NCBI RefSeq assembly: GCF_030551255.1
Contig: NZ_CP130630.1
Coordinates: 7,669,501 to 7,733,500, forward strand
DNA length: 64,000 nt
Source of the DNA: Streptomyces sp. NL15-2K
Lineage (GTDB): Bacteria > Actinomycetota > Actinomycetes > Streptomycetales > Streptomycetaceae
Direction of reading: 5' to 3'
Both the position numbers and the translations under genes were made by a program. Numbering within the stretch: the stretch's first letter is position 1; every line of letters begins with the position of its first letter. Shown here in pieces: positions 17,997 to 27,628 of this stretch. Under the pieces are notes generated by a model. The model was given only the letters and a program-made list of their open reading frames with translations, did not search any database and was not told the DNA's origin.

Positions 17997-18030
17997 GTAA
18001 GGGGCGACCGCCAATGCGGCCGCCCCTTAC
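17997..18030. terminator. Hairpin between convergent AIM24 and Nudix genes
   Basis: A GTAAGGGGCG / CGCCCCTTAC 10-bp stem with a smaller inner CGCC/GGCG-type pairing. It is placed to end the AIM24 operon and, from the other side, the Nudix operon. Confidence 0.7.
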
Positions 18031-18082
18031 ACACGCCTTCAGGGCCTCGCCCGCTTACACACGCCTTCAGAGCCTCGCCCGC
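18027..18082. repeat. 28-base tandem duplication across the Nudix stop codon
   Basis: Two copies of a 28-base unit (18027-18054 and 18055-18082) differ at one base. The second copy contains the stop codon and last codons of the Nudix gene, so the first copy is a duplicated gene end lying just beyond it. Confidence 0.9.
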
Positions 18083-18588
18083 GTCGCCTCCAGCAGACGT
18101 ACGACCGACTCGTCCGCCACGGCCGCCACCTCGTCGTATCCGAACCAGCGCACGTCGAGCGACTCGTCGCTGACCGCGTGCGCCGCGTCCGGCGGTGCCA
18201 CGACCGCGTACTGGACGTCGAAATGGCGGTGGCACGGCGGCGGGATCGGATGCCGGTCGAGCCTCACCGGGCCGCCCGGCAGCAGCGTCAGCCCCGCGAT
18301 GCCGGACTCCTCCGTCGCCTCCCGCAGGGCCGCCGCCTCCAGCGAGGCGTCGCCGGGCTCGCAGTGGCCGCCCGTCTGCAGCCACATCCGCAGCTTCTTG
18401 TGCAGGGTCAGCAGCACCCCGCCGCGCTCTGGGTCGATCACCAGGGCGCTCGCCGTGATGTGCCCGTCCGCGCAGGCTTTCCACACGCCGTCCGGGTGCG
18501 CCGCGAGGTGGTCCAGGTAGGCCTGACGCAGCTCTCCCTGGTCCTCGTGGTTTTTCAGGACGAGGACCGCGTCGTCGTACAGACTCAC
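18067..18588 (-). CDS. Nudix hydrolase
   Basis: A 173-residue Nudix protein with a recognisable box: GGHCEPGDASLEAAALREAT followed by EESG. This hydrolyses nucleoside diphosphates linked to another group; the substrate cannot be told. The GTG start at 18588 overlaps the upstream stop (GTGA), so it is co-translated with the DUF2342 gene. Its last 28 bases are duplicated downstream. Confidence 0.85.
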   Translation of the reverse strand: MSLYDDAVLVLKNHEDQGELRQAYLDHLAAHPDGVWKACADGHITASALVIDPERGGVLLTLHKKLRMWLQTGGHCEPGDASLEAAALREATEESGIAGLTLLPGGPVRLDRHPIPPPCHRHFDVQYAVVAPPDAAHAVSDESLDVRWFGYDEVAAVADESVVRLLEATRARL

Positions 18589-20054
18589 TCGGTGTCGTCG
18601 CCCCTGTCCGCGTCCTTGGAGCCACTGTCGTCCTTGGCGCCGTCGTCCTTCTTCCTGAGGTCGGGCTTGTCCGCCGCCTCGCCGAGCATCTTGTCCAGCT
18701 CGGAGAAGTCCAGCTGCTCGCGGTGCACGAAGCCGTCCGGGTCGTCCAGGTCGGAGGCCGTGGGCAGCATGTCCGGGTGGGACCACAGGGCGTCCCGGCC
18801 GTCGACACCGCGCGCGTCCGTGAGGGAGGCCCACAGACGCGAGGCGTCGCGCAGGCGGCGCGGGCGCAGCTCCAGGCCGATCAGCGTGGCGAACGTCTGC
18901 TCGGCCGGGCCGCCCGAGGCACGGCGGCGGCGCAGGGTCTCGCGCAGCGCGTCGGCGGACGACAGACGCGGCTTCGCCGCCGCGTGGACCACCGCGTCCA
19001 CCCAGCCCTCCACAAGCGCCAGGGCCGTCTCCAGCCGGGCCAGGGCCGCCTTCTGCTCCGGTGTGTCCTCCGGCTGGAACATGCCCTGCTGGAGGGCGTC
19101 CTGCAGCTGCTCCGGATTCTGCGGGTCGAACTGGCCGACCACGTCCTCCAGCTTGGCCGTGTCGACCTTGATCCCGCGCGCGTAGCCGTCGACCGCGCCG
19201 AACAGGTGCGAGCGCAGCCACGGCACGTGCGCGAACAGGCGCTGGTGGGCGGCCTCGCGCAGGGCGAGATACAACCGCACCTCCTCCTTCGCCACGCCGA
19301 GGTCCTTGCCGAACGCCTCGATGTTCACCGGCAGCAGCGCGGCCCGGCCGGCCGGGCCGAGCGGCAGGCCGATGTCGGTGGAGCCGAAGACCTCGCCCGC
19401 GAGCACGCCGACGGCCTGACCGATCTGCGTGCCGAACATGGCGCCGCCCATGGAACGCATCATGCCGATCAGCGGGCCGGCCATGGCCTGCATCTCCTCG
19501 GGCAGGACATCGCCCATGGCGGTGCCGACGCGCTCGGCGACCGGGTCGACGAGCTCCTTCCACGCAGGCAGGGTCGCCTCGACCCACTCCGCGCGGGACC
19601 AGGCCACGGCGGAGCCCGCGCCGGACGGCAGGGACGTCGCGTCGTCCAGCCACAGGTCGGCCAGGCGGACCGCCTCCTCGACCGAGCTGCGCTCGGCGGG
19701 GCCGACGCTCGCGTCCTTGGTGCCGTCCGCGGTGCCCTGCGAGACGGTCTGGCGGGCGATCTGCTTGGCCATGTCCCAGTTCACCGGGCCGCCCTCGTAC
19801 GAGAGCATCTGGCCCAGCTGCTGGAAGGCGGCGCCCAGGTCGGTGGGGTTCAGGGAACCGAACATGGCTGCGAGCGGATTGTCGGCACCTGGACTGCCCG
19901 GGCCACCGAAGCCACCGGCTCCGGGCAGCCCGCCGAAACCGAACGGGTTGGCCGGGCCCTGACCACCACCGCTCTCCTGGTCCTTCTTCTTGCCCTCGTC
20001 GCCGTCGTCCGGCTCCTCCGGCGGAAGGCCGAATCCGAATGGGGTGTCACTCAC
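18585..20054 (-). CDS. DUF2342 zincin-like protein
   Basis: A 489-residue protein of the actinobacterial DUF2342 family, often annotated as zinc-dependent metalloprotease or hydrolase. The first ~70 residues are Gly/Pro/Asp-rich. The central part is helical with ALREAAHQRLFAHVPWLRSHL, where a zincin HExxH would be expected; the leading His is replaced by Arg, so catalysis is doubtful. The C-terminal ~40 residues are Asp/Lys-rich. The start is GTG 20054 behind GAGGAA. Mycobacteria carry a DUF2342 gene in the same neighbourhood, between the ABC1 and PDZ genes. Confidence 0.8.
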   Translation of the reverse strand: MSDTPFGFGLPPEEPDDGDEGKKKDQESGGGQGPANPFGFGGLPGAGGFGGPGSPGADNPLAAMFGSLNPTDLGAAFQQLGQMLSYEGGPVNWDMAKQIARQTVSQGTADGTKDASVGPAERSSVEEAVRLADLWLDDATSLPSGAGSAVAWSRAEWVEATLPAWKELVDPVAERVGTAMGDVLPEEMQAMAGPLIGMMRSMGGAMFGTQIGQAVGVLAGEVFGSTDIGLPLGPAGRAALLPVNIEAFGKDLGVAKEEVRLYLALREAAHQRLFAHVPWLRSHLFGAVDGYARGIKVDTAKLEDVVGQFDPQNPEQLQDALQQGMFQPEDTPEQKAALARLETALALVEGWVDAVVHAAAKPRLSSADALRETLRRRRASGGPAEQTFATLIGLELRPRRLRDASRLWASLTDARGVDGRDALWSHPDMLPTASDLDDPDGFVHREQLDFSELDKMLGEAADKPDLRKKDDGAKDDSGSKDADRGDDTE

Positions 20055-20246
20055 GGGATTCCTCGGCTGGTAAGGCCGCCGGTTGTCTCCGACGGCGCGA
20101 CTGCCCGATAACACCACCCAGCGTAGACACCATGGGCGGTTCGGGCCTCGGTGCTTCGCCGACTCTCGGCCTGCGGCAGGATGGATGCCACCTGGTACGT
20201 ACGCGTCACTGGCGTGCGTACTGAAGACAACCGCTGGAGACGCCCG

Positions 20247-21359
20247 GTGAGTTCCCCAGATCCGCAGGTTCGCGCAGCGCGAAACCAGTCAACCAGTCCC
20301 GCCGCCCGAGGGCCCGTCGTCGCGGTCACCGGCGCCGCGTCCGGTATCGGCGCGCTGCTCACCGAGCGGCTCGTCGCGTCGGACGAGATCAAGCAGGTCA
20401 TCGCGCTCGACGAGCGGCGCGGTGAGTGCGCGGCGGCGCAGTGGCACATCCTGGATGTGCGGGATCCGGCCATCGCGGAGAAGCTGCGCGGGGCCGACGC
20501 GGTGGTCCATCTGGCGCTCGATCTGGATCTGGAGACCGATCCGGCCGCCCGTACGGCCTACAACGTACGGGGGACACAGACCGTGCTGACCGCTGCGGCC
20601 GCGGCGGGGGTGCACCGGGTCGTGCTGTGCACCTCCTCGATGGTCTACGGAGCGCTGCCGGACAACGAGCTGCCGCTGTCCGAGGACGCGGAGCTGCGGG
20701 CCACGGCGGAGGCGACCGGGGTCGGGGATCTGCTGGAGATCGAGCGGCTGGCGCGGCGCGCTCCGCGTGCGCATCCCGGACTTAATGTCACCGTGGTGCG
20801 GCCCGCGGTGCTGGTGGGGGGTACGGATACCGCGCTGACCAGGTACTTCGAGTCGCCTCGGCTGCTGGTCGTCGCCGGGTCGCGGCCGGCCTGGCAGTTC
20901 TGTCATGTCGAGGATCTGTGCAGTGCTCTGGAGTACGCCGTTCTGGAGAAGGTCGACGGGGAGCTCGTCGTCGGGTGTGACGGGTGGCTGGAGCAGGAGG
21001 AGGTCGAGGAGCTGAGCGGGATCCGGCGGATGGAGCTGCCGTCCGCGGTCGCTCTGGGGGCCGCGGCTCGGCTGCACCGGATCGGGCTCACGCCGTCTCC
21101 TGCGGGGGATCTGGCGTACACGATGTACCCCTGGGTGGTGAGTGGGAGCCGACTGCATGACGCGGGGTGGCGGCCGCAGTGGACCAATGAAGAGGTGCTG
21201 GCGGAGCTGCTGGAGGAGGTTTCCGGGAGGCATACGGTGGTCGGGCGGCGGCTGGGTCGCAAGGATGCGACCGCTGCGGGGGCTGCGGGGGCGACCGTGG
21301 CTCTGCTCGGGGCGGCGGCTGTGGTGCGGCGGGCTCGGAAGGCTCGGCGGAGGATCTGA
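20247..21359 (+). CDS. NAD-dependent epimerase/SDR protein with C-terminal membrane anchor
   Basis: A 370-residue extended short-chain dehydrogenase. VAVTGAASGIGALL is the Rossmann glycine motif, DAVVHLALDLD and CTSSMVYG follow, and the YxxxK step is not clear (the Ser in CTSSMVYG and that Tyr are candidates). The tail ATVALLGAAAVV flanked by RRARKARRR is a likely single membrane anchor. GTG 20247 is chosen for its GGAGA spacing. It is divergent from the DUF2342 gene. Substrate unknown; members act on nucleotide sugars or related compounds. Confidence 0.8.
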   Translation: MSSPDPQVRAARNQSTSPAARGPVVAVTGAASGIGALLTERLVASDEIKQVIALDERRGECAAAQWHILDVRDPAIAEKLRGADAVVHLALDLDLETDPAARTAYNVRGTQTVLTAAAAAGVHRVVLCTSSMVYGALPDNELPLSEDAELRATAEATGVGDLLEIERLARRAPRAHPGLNVTVVRPAVLVGGTDTALTRYFESPRLLVVAGSRPAWQFCHVEDLCSALEYAVLEKVDGELVVGCDGWLEQEEVEELSGIRRMELPSAVALGAAARLHRIGLTPSPAGDLAYTMYPWVVSGSRLHDAGWRPQWTNEEVLAELLEEVSGRHTVVGRRLGRKDATAAGAAGATVALLGAAAVVRRARKARRRI

Positions 21360-21433
21360 GGGGCGGGCGGTGTGGTGCCCTGCGGCTGTGACGGCGCCGG
21401 CTGTTTCTCGCTCGCGGGCGTCGGAGCTGGCGC

Positions 21434-21464
21434 AGCCTCTAGGAGGCTCCCCTCTAGGAGGCTC
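21434..21464. repeat. Small palindrome and direct repeat upstream of moaE
   Basis: AGCCTCTAGGAGGCT (21434-21448) is an inverted repeat, and CTCTAGGAGGCTCC occurs twice in this stretch. It may be a weak terminator for the epimerase gene or an operator; nothing else decides between them. Confidence 0.5.
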
Positions 21465-21536
21465 CGAACCGCCACGCGCGTGTGCCGGGTGACAGCCGTA
21501 TTTCCCGTGATCCTCGGCTTGCGGCACGATGGAGGC

Positions 21537-21995
21537 ATGGCATCCATCAGTGACCATCCCGGCGAGCAGGCCGCACAGGACCCCATCAAGCTTCTTGCCA
21601 TCCGGGAGACGGCCCTCTCCCTGGACGAGGTCTTCCGGGCCGTCGGGGACGATGCCGCAGGGGGGACCGCGTTGTTCGTCGGAACCGTGCGGAATCATGA
21701 CGGGGGTGCCGACGTCGACGAGCTCGGGTATTCGTGTCATCCCAGTGCCGAGGCCGAGATGCGGCGGATCGCCGAGAAGGTCGTCGCGGAGTATCCGGTG
21801 CGGGCGCTCGCCGCGGTGCATCGGGTCGGTGAGCTGCGGGTCGGGGATCTCGCCGTCGCCGTCGCCGTTTCCTGTCCCCATCGGGGGGAGGCCTTCGAGG
21901 CCTGCCGGAAGCTGATCGACGACCTCAAGCACGAGGTGCCCATCTGGAAGCACCAGAAGTTCTCCGACGGCACCAATGAATGGGTCGGCGCGTAG
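21537..21995 (+). CDS. moaE: Molybdopterin synthase catalytic subunit
   Basis: A 152-residue MoaE protein, which inserts sulfur into precursor Z together with MoaD. Typical segments are ALFVGTVRNHDGG, LGYSCHPSAEAEM, VHRVGELRVGDLAVAV, HRGEAFEACRKLIDDLK and the active-site PIWKHQKFSDG. No moaD or other Mo-cofactor gene is near, so it works with partners encoded elsewhere. ATG 21537 follows CACGAT by six bases (leaderless-like), and GGAGGC adjoins the start. Confidence 0.93.
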   Translation: MASISDHPGEQAAQDPIKLLAIRETALSLDEVFRAVGDDAAGGTALFVGTVRNHDGGADVDELGYSCHPSAEAEMRRIAEKVVAEYPVRALAAVHRVGELRVGDLAVAVAVSCPHRGEAFEACRKLIDDLKHEVPIWKHQKFSDGTNEWVGA

Positions 21996-22178
21996 CGCCG
22001 TCGTTGAGGGGTGGTGGTCGGGCGACGGGAGGGCGGGTCGGCGCCTGCTGACCCCTGCCGAACCCTTCCCCACCCCCTCCGGTTGCGTAACCACACCCCT
22101 GCCGTGAGCGTTGTCAGTGTGGATGACTAATCTGCTGATCAGTCAGTTGCGGTGGCTCAGGTGGGGTTGGAGGTCGGC

Positions 22179-22343
22179 ATGGGGGCGCTCTTCTGGTTGC
22201 TGATTCCACTCGTGGCTGCGATCGGCGCCGGCCTGTGGGGCAGCTGGGCCAACCGGACCCGCAGGATACGGAGCGACGGCCCCGAGCTGGACGGGTATGC
22301 CCGGTTCCGCGAGGCCATGGAGAAGTCCCGCCCGGGCATCTGA
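22179..22343 (+). CDS. Small single-span membrane protein
   Basis: A 54-residue protein with one N-terminal transmembrane segment (ALFWLLIPLVAAIGAGLWGSW) and a basic then polar cytoplasmic tail. ATG 22179 has GGAGG five bases upstream; GTG 22152 would add nine residues but lacks such a site. It sits just before the PDZ-protease gene and may be processed or regulated with it (inference). No known family. Confidence 0.75.
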   Translation: MGALFWLLIPLVAAIGAGLWGSWANRTRRIRSDGPELDGYARFREAMEKSRPGI

Positions 22344-22383
22344 CCGGGCGTCGCCCTGACGGTGTGCTGACAGGAGCGTCCCG

Positions 22384-22395
22384 TACTGTCGTGGC
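22384..22395 (+). promoter_or_regulatory. Leaderless-type promoter of the PDZ protease
   Basis: TACTGT (22384-22389), six bases, then ATG 22396. Confidence 0.45.
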
Positions 22396-23490
22396 ATGCC
22401 ACGCCGCACCGCGACGATGCTCGCCTCCACTCTGATGCTGATCGCACTCCTGTGCGCGGGAGTGTTCATCAACGTGCCGTATGCGGAGATGTCACCGGGC
22501 CCGACGGTGAACACTCTCGGGGACCACGGCGGCGAGCCGGTGCTGCAGATTTCCGGGCGGAAGACCTATGCGACCAGCGGTCATCTGAACATGACCACCG
22601 TCCGGGTCACCAGTGCCGACTACAAGATGAATCTTGTCGAGGCCGTGTACGGGTGGCTTGCCCATGACAACAAGGTAGTGCCGCACGACACCCTCTACCC
22701 CGACGGCAAGACCGAGGAGCAGTCCACCCAGGAGAACGCCGAGGAGTTCAGCCAGTCCCAGGAGAGCGCCAAGGTCGCCGCCCTGAAGGAACTGGACGTC
22801 CCGGTGAAGTCCTGGGTGATCGTCTCGACCGTCGTCAAGGACTCCCCGGCAGAGGGCAAGCTGCACGCCGGTGACGTGATCAAGGCCGTCGACGGTACGG
22901 CGGTGAAGGAACCGGCCGACGTCGCCGAGCTGGTGACCAAGCACAAGCCCGGTCAGGACGTCGTCTTCACCATCGTGCCCGCCAAGGAGCAGGCCGCCGC
23001 CGAGAAGGAGAACAGGACGGCGACCAGGACCGCGGACGTGACCATCAAGACCGCGGCCTCCGACGACCGTGGCGAGAAGCGTGCCATCGTCGGGATCTCC
23101 GCGGGGACGGATCACACGTTTCCGTTCGCCATCGACATCAAGCTCGCCGACGTCGGCGGGCCGAGCGCCGGCCTGATGTTCGCGCTCGGCATTTACGACA
23201 AGCTCACCCCGGGCAGCCTGACCGGCGGCAAGTTCGTCGCCGGTACCGGCACGATCGACGACGCGGGCAAGGTCGGCCCGATCGGCGGCATCGAGATGAA
23301 GACCGTCGGCGCGCGCGAGAAGGGCGCCCAGTACTTCCTCACGCCCGCCGACAACTGCGCGGCCGCCGCGAGCGACACCCCCAAGGGGCTCACCCTCGTC
23401 AAGGTCGACACGATCGACGACGCCCTCGGCGCCTTGAAGGACATCCGCTCCGGGGACACCGCCGACCTGCCGAAGTGCACGACCGGATAG
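22396..23490 (+). CDS. Membrane-anchored PDZ/Lon-like (S16) protease, YlbL family
   Basis: A 364-residue protein with an N-terminal signal-anchor (STLMLIALLCAGVFINV), an extracytoplasmic PDZ domain (VVKDSPAEGKLHAGDVIKAVDG, ~residues 150-200) and a C-terminal Lon-type protease domain. The catalytic Ser is in GGPSAGLMFAL and the Lys in GIEMKTVGAREKGA, the S16 dyad. It probably degrades or trims exported proteins at the membrane. The same gene type lies next to UPF0182 in mycobacteria. The end is followed at once by a duplicated copy of its last 16 bases and an 18-base tandem repeat. Confidence 0.9.
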   Translation: MPRRTATMLASTLMLIALLCAGVFINVPYAEMSPGPTVNTLGDHGGEPVLQISGRKTYATSGHLNMTTVRVTSADYKMNLVEAVYGWLAHDNKVVPHDTLYPDGKTEEQSTQENAEEFSQSQESAKVAALKELDVPVKSWVIVSTVVKDSPAEGKLHAGDVIKAVDGTAVKEPADVAELVTKHKPGQDVVFTIVPAKEQAAAEKENRTATRTADVTIKTAASDDRGEKRAIVGISAGTDHTFPFAIDIKLADVGGPSAGLMFALGIYDKLTPGSLTGGKFVAGTGTIDDAGKVGPIGGIEMKTVGAREKGAQYFLTPADNCAAAASDTPKGLTLVKVDTIDDALGALKDIRSGDTADLPKCTTG

Positions 23491-23592
23491 AGACGTGCAC
23501 GACCGGATAGAAGTGCGCCCCCGGACAGGGCTGCGCTCTCGGACAGGGCTGCGCTCTCGGACAGGGGTGCGCCCCCGGATGGAAGCGCCCCC
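23475..23592. repeat. Gene-end duplication plus 18-base minisatellite
   Basis: The last 16 bases of the PDZ gene (23475-23490) recur at 23495-23510. From 23505 to 23592 an 18-base unit of the type GGACAGGGCTGCGCTCTC is repeated five times, two copies exact, the others diverged, the last two bases short. The stretch carries no credible ORF. Confidence 0.9.
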
Positions 23593-23610
23593 GGACGGCC
23601 GCGCGCGGAG

Positions 23611-24153
23611 CTACTCCTCGAACGTCGCCGCCAGCGCCTCCGCCAGACCCGGCACCAGGTCCGACCCGGTGAGGACCTCCGTCGGGGAGTCCTTCTCGCG
23701 CAGCCGCAGGGCCGACTCGCGAGCGCCGTCCCGCAGTACGGCGACCGTCATGCGGACCTCCTGGCGCTCCGGGTGCTCGGCCACCCACTGGGCGAGCTGC
23801 TTGTCGCTCAGCCCTTCCGGGACGGACGCCTCGGCGGACGGCGGCAGCATCAGGCGCTCCACCGTGAGCGCGCAGCCGACCACCGCGTCGGGCCAGGCGA
23901 TGGTGCCGAGGAACTCGTCGAGCGGCTTGCCCGTTGGAATCTCGTCCTGCTCGATCGGGGTGAGGCCGGTGATCTCCTGCTCCTCCTCGAGGCCGAGCTG
24001 GGCCGCGAGGGCGGGTTCCTGGGCTCGCAGCCGTGCGGTGTCTACGAGGGCGAAGAGGCGGGCGGGCTGGTCCCAGCCGAGGCCGGAGGCGTACTCGTCG
24101 ATCTCGAGAACGGCCCGGGTCAGCGGGCTCGCCGCCATGGGAGTGTTGGACAT
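23611..24153 (-). CDS. PPA1309-family protein
   Basis: A 180-residue actinobacterial protein of unknown function. It is soluble and acidic; notable stretches are RAVLEIDEYASGLGWDQPARLFALV, broken here at 20 residues as RAVLEIDEYASGLGWDQPAR, and RMTVAVLRDG. ATG 24153 has GAGAGGA eight bases upstream. It lies head to head with the UPF0182 gene. No catalytic motif is apparent. Confidence 0.82.
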   Translation of the reverse strand: MSNTPMAASPLTRAVLEIDEYASGLGWDQPARLFALVDTARLRAQEPALAAQLGLEEEQEITGLTPIEQDEIPTGKPLDEFLGTIAWPDAVVGCALTVERLMLPPSAEASVPEGLSDKQLAQWVAEHPERQEVRMTVAVLRDGARESALRLREKDSPTEVLTGSDLVPGLAEALAATFEE

Positions 24154-24304
24154 GGTCACAATCCTCTCTCGTTCGGGGCCGGAATCGGGAACCGAGTAAA
24201 GCGTGAGTAAGTTGCATAGGTGGGGGCCTACGATCACGAGGCCCACGCACGGCCCGTGACGACGCGGGTCTGACAGACCAACAGCGAACTTCGAGGTGCG
24301 CACC

Positions 24305-27283
24305 TTGGCTTTCCAGATGCCGGACCGCGGCGGAGGCCCGACGGGGCCACGGATCAGAGTGGGCCGCCCGTCCCGGCGTGTCCGGACCCTGCTCATGACG
24401 CTGGGCGTCCTTGCCGTTCTCGGCATGGCGTTCACCATGTTCGCCGGGTTCTGGACGGACTGGCTCTGGTACCGGTCGGTGAACTACTCGTCCGTGTTCA
24501 CGACCACCCTGTGGACCAAGATCGGGCTCTTCTTCGTCTTCGGTCTGCTGATGGCCCTCGCGGTCGGCTTCAACATCTGGCTGGCGCACCGGCTGCGGCC
24601 GCCGCTGAGCGCCATGTCGATGGAGCAGCAGAACCTCGACCGCTACCGGATGGGCATCGCGCCGTACAAGAAGTGGCTGCTGCTCGGGATCACCGCCCTG
24701 GTGGGCCTGATCGCCGGCGCTTCCGCCTCCAGCCAGTGGCGGACCTGGCTGATGTGGGTCAACGGCGTCTCGTTCGGCGAGAAGGACCCGCAGTTCCATC
24801 TCGATGTGTCGTTCTTCGCGTTCGACCTGCCCTGGTACCGGTTCCTGCTCGGCTTCGGCTTCGCCGCCGCGATCCTCTCCGTGATCGCCGCCGCGCTCAC
24901 CCACTACCTGTACGGCGGGCTCAGGGTCACCTCCCCGGGCGCGCGTGCCACGGCCGCGGCCACCGGGCACCTGTCGGTGCTGCTGGGCATCTTCGTCGCC
25001 CTCAAGGCGGTCGCCTACTGGCTCGACCGGTACGGACTGGCGGTGAAGTCCAGCGACTTCAAGGCCACCGACAACTGGACGGGCCTCAGGTACGTCGACG
25101 CCAACGCCTATCTGCCGGCCAAGACGATCCTGTTCTGCATCGCGGTCATCTGTGCCCTGCTCTTCTTCGCCACCCTGTGGCGGCGCACCTGGCAGCTGCC
25201 CGTCATCGGCTTCGGCCTGATGGTGCTCTCGGCGATCCTCATCGGCGGCCTGTACCCGGCGATCGTCCAGAAGTTCCAGGTCCAGCCGAACGAGCAGGCC
25301 AAGGAAGCGCCGTACGTCGAGAAGAACCTCAAGGCGACGCGTGAGGCGTACGGCATCGACGACTCCAAGGTCTCCGAGTACCAGGGCAAGCCCACGACGA
25401 CGGACAAGACCAAGCTGCGCGACGACGCAGCCGACGCGGCGAGCATCCGCATCATGGACCCGAACATCGTCTCGCCGACGTTCCAGCAGCTCCAGCAGAT
25501 GCGTAACTACTACGCGTTCCCGACCAACCTGGACGTCGACCGCTACAGCAAGGACGGCCAGGACCAGGACACGGTCATCGGTCTGCGTGAGCTGAATCTC
25601 AACGGCATTCCGAAGAACAACTGGATCAACGACCACTTCCGCTACACCCACGGCTACGGCGTGGTCGCCGCCAAGGGAACCACCGCCGACGCGGAGGGCC
25701 GCCCGGTCTTCACCGAGTCCGACCTGCCGTCCAAGGGCAACCTGGGGACGTACCAGCAGCGGATCTACTACGGCGAGAAGACCACCACGTACTCGATCGT
25801 CGGCGGTCCCCAGAAGGAGATCGACTACTCCGACGACAGCGGCGAGAAGACCTACAGCTACAACGGCGACGATGGGGTCAACCTCTCCAACCCGATAAAC
25901 CGGGCCGCGTACGCCGTGGCGTTCAGCGAGCCGCAGATCCTCTACTCCGGGGCGATCGGCGACGGTTCGCGGATTCTGTACAACCGCACGCCCAAGCAGC
26001 GTGTCGAGGCGGTGGCCCCCTGGCTGACCATCGACGGCGACGCCTATCCGGCGGTCGTCGGCGGCAAGATCCAGTGGATCGTCGACGCATACACGACGAC
26101 CAACGGATACCCGTACTCCTCGCGTACGACCCTCGGCGATACGACGGCCGACTCTCTGACCGCGACCAACAACGCGCGCGCGGTGGTGGCCCAGCAGAAC
26201 CAGGTCAACTACATCCGCAACTCGGTGAAGGCGACCGTCGACGCGTACACCGGCGAGGTCAAGCTCTACCAGTGGGACACCAAGGACCCGGTCCTCAAGA
26301 CCTGGATGAAGGCGTTCCCGGGCACGGTGGAGTCGAAGAGCGACATCTCGGAGTCGCTCATGGCCCATCTGCGGTACCCGCAGGACCTGTTCAAGGTCCA
26401 GCGCGAGCTGCTCACCCGCTACCACGTCGCGGACGCGGACACGTTCCTCAGCGGCAGCGAGGTGTGGCAGGTGCCGGACGACCCGACCAACAAGTCGGGC
26501 AACGCGGTGCCGCCGTACTACCTGAGCATGAAGATGCCCGACCAGGCGGCACAGGCGTTCTCGCTGACGACGACCTTCACGCCCAACGGCCGGGACAACC
26601 TCAGTGCGTTCATGTCGATCGACGCCGAGGCGGGCACGCCCGACTACGGCAAGATCAGAATCCTGAAGTTGCCGACGAGCACGACCGTCGACGGACCCAA
26701 ACAGGTCCAGAGTCAGTTCAACTCCGAACAGGACATCGCCGAATCCATCAGGCTCCTGAGAGGCGGCGACTCCGAAGTCGAGTACGGCAACCTGCTGACG
26801 GTGCCGCTCGACGGAGGACTGCTCTACGTGGAGCCGGTCTACGTACGCGGTGGTGGACTGAAGTACCCGCTGCTGCGGAAGGTGTTGGTGTCCTACGGAG
26901 GCAATACCGCCTTCGAGGACACCCTCGACGAGGCCCTCAACAAGGTCTTCGGAGCGGAGGGCCCGACCACCGAGCCACCACCGGACGAGGGCGACACGAC
27001 CACTCCGCCACCGACGTCCACCAACCCGACGGTCCAGGAGGCGTTGAACGACGCCCAGAAGGCCTTCGAGGCCGGCCAGCAGGCTCTGAAGGACAACGAC
27101 TGGACGGCGTACGGCGAGGCGCAGAAGGACCTGGAGGAGGCGCTGCGGCGGGCTGAGGACGCGCAGAACCAGGCCGGCGGGACCGGCGGCAGCAGCCCCA
27201 GTCCCAGCGGCAGCCCCAGTCCAGGCGGCAGTCCGAGTCCCGGCGGCAGTCCGAGTCCTGGCGGCAGTCCCGGCAGCAGTTGA
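24305..27283 (+). CDS. UPF0182 large integral membrane protein
   Basis: A 992-residue protein with about seven transmembrane helices in the first ~330 residues (e.g. [33 protein letters not shown]), then a large ~550-residue extracytoplasmic domain and a Pro/Ser/Gly-rich tail. The last ~30 residues repeat GGSPSP, encoded by an 18-base tandem repeat. The conserved [10 protein letters not shown] and [12 protein letters not shown] segments identify the COG1615 family; its function is unknown. The start is taken as TTG 24305 with GAGGTG six bases upstream; GTG 24296 lacks a ribosome binding site. A UPF0182 gene also follows the PDZ protease in mycobacteria. Confidence 0.88.
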   Translation: MAFQMPDRGGGPTGPRIRVGRPSRRVRTLLMTLGVLAVLGMAFTMFAGFWTDWLWYRSVNYSSVFTTTLWTKIGLFFVFGLLMALAVGFNIWLAHRLRPPLSAMSMEQQNLDRYRMGIAPYKKWLLLGITALVGLIAGASASSQWRTWLMWVNGVSFGEKDPQFHLDVSFFAFDLPWYRFLLGFGFAAAILSVIAAALTHYLYGGLRVTSPGARATAAATGHLSVLLGIFVALKAVAYWLDRYGLAVKSSDFKATDNWTGLRYVDANAYLPAKTILFCIAVICALLFFATLWRRTWQLPVIGFGLMVLSAILIGGLYPAIVQKFQVQPNEQAKEAPYVEKNLKATREAYGIDDSKVSEYQGKPTTTDKTKLRDDAADAASIRIMDPNIVSPTFQQLQQMRNYYAFPTNLDVDRYSKDGQDQDTVIGLRELNLNGIPKNNWINDHFRYTHGYGVVAAKGTTADAEGRPVFTESDLPSKGNLGTYQQRIYYGEKTTTYSIVGGPQKEIDYSDDSGEKTYSYNGDDGVNLSNPINRAAYAVAFSEPQILYSGAIGDGSRILYNRTPKQRVEAVAPWLTIDGDAYPAVVGGKIQWIVDAYTTTNGYPYSSRTTLGDTTADSLTATNNARAVVAQQNQVNYIRNSVKATVDAYTGEVKLYQWDTKDPVLKTWMKAFPGTVESKSDISESLMAHLRYPQDLFKVQRELLTRYHVADADTFLSGSEVWQVPDDPTNKSGNAVPPYYLSMKMPDQAAQAFSLTTTFTPNGRDNLSAFMSIDAEAGTPDYGKIRILKLPTSTTVDGPKQVQSQFNSEQDIAESIRLLRGGDSEVEYGNLLTVPLDGGLLYVEPVYVRGGGLKYPLLRKVLVSYGGNTAFEDTLDEALNKVFGAEGPTTEPPPDEGDTTTPPPTSTNPTVQEALNDAQKAFEAGQQALKDNDWTAYGEAQKDLEEALRRAEDAQNQAGGTGGSSPSPSGSPSPGGSPSPGGSPSPGGSPGSS

Positions 27284-27327
27284 TCGAAAAGCCCACCCCG
27301 CGCCGTGATACGGTTGCAGAACAACGG

Positions 27328-27401
27328 CGCGGGGTGGAGCAGCTCGGTAGCTCGCTGGGCTCATAACCCAGAGGTCGCAGGTTCAAATCCTGTCCCCGCT
27401 A
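27328..27401 (+). tRNA. Initiator tRNA-fMet (CAU), copy 1
   Basis: A full 74-base cloverleaf without encoded CCA. The first acceptor pair is mismatched (C1/U72), and three G-C pairs flank the anticodon loop CTCATAA; both mark an initiator rather than elongator tRNA. A TGATACGGT -10-like box precedes it by ~15 bases. Identical to the copy at 29627. Confidence 0.96.
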
Positions 27402-27431
27402 CTGAAGTCGACGACGTGTCGTACGACAGCG

Positions 27432-27463
27432 AAGGCCCGGATCCTGACAAGGATCCGGGCCTT
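27432..27463 (+). terminator. Terminator of tRNA-fMet copy 1
   Basis: AAGGCCCGGATCC / GGATCCGGGCCTT, a perfect 13-bp stem with a 6-base loop, 30 bases after the tRNA. Confidence 0.88.
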
Positions 27464-27590
27464 CGTGGTGTGCGAACGCATGTGCCGACGTGGGGGACGG
27501 CCGTGCCGCCGAGGGGAGTTGAGAGATCTGTGTTTGACTTGTCTCTCTGTGGGCATGTCGACAAAACGCTGAAGTGACCTCACTGGCTGC

Positions 27591-27607
27591 GGTATACCAG
27601 GTGTACC
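27591..27607. promoter_or_regulatory. Promoter/operator candidate of the Sel1-repeat gene
   Basis: GGTATACC followed by GGTGTACC, direct repeats of a near-palindrome, ~25 bases before the ATG. TATACC could be a -10. The gap 27464-27590 otherwise shows only a TTGACT (27534-27539) without a well-spaced partner. Confidence 0.4.
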
Positions 27608-27628
27608 CAGGTTGCAGGTGGTGCGACG

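Noticed and set aside
24181..24215. SigR promoter before UPF0182 (GGAAT at 24181)
   Set aside because: The GTT element is ~27 bases away instead of 18, outside the allowed spacing.
23399..27364. A >1300-codon open frame on the minus strand opposite UPF0182
   Set aside because: It is the usual antisense shadow in GC-rich coding DNA: low-complexity Arg/Gly/Val content, no motifs, no ribosome site, and the + strand frame is a conserved membrane protein.
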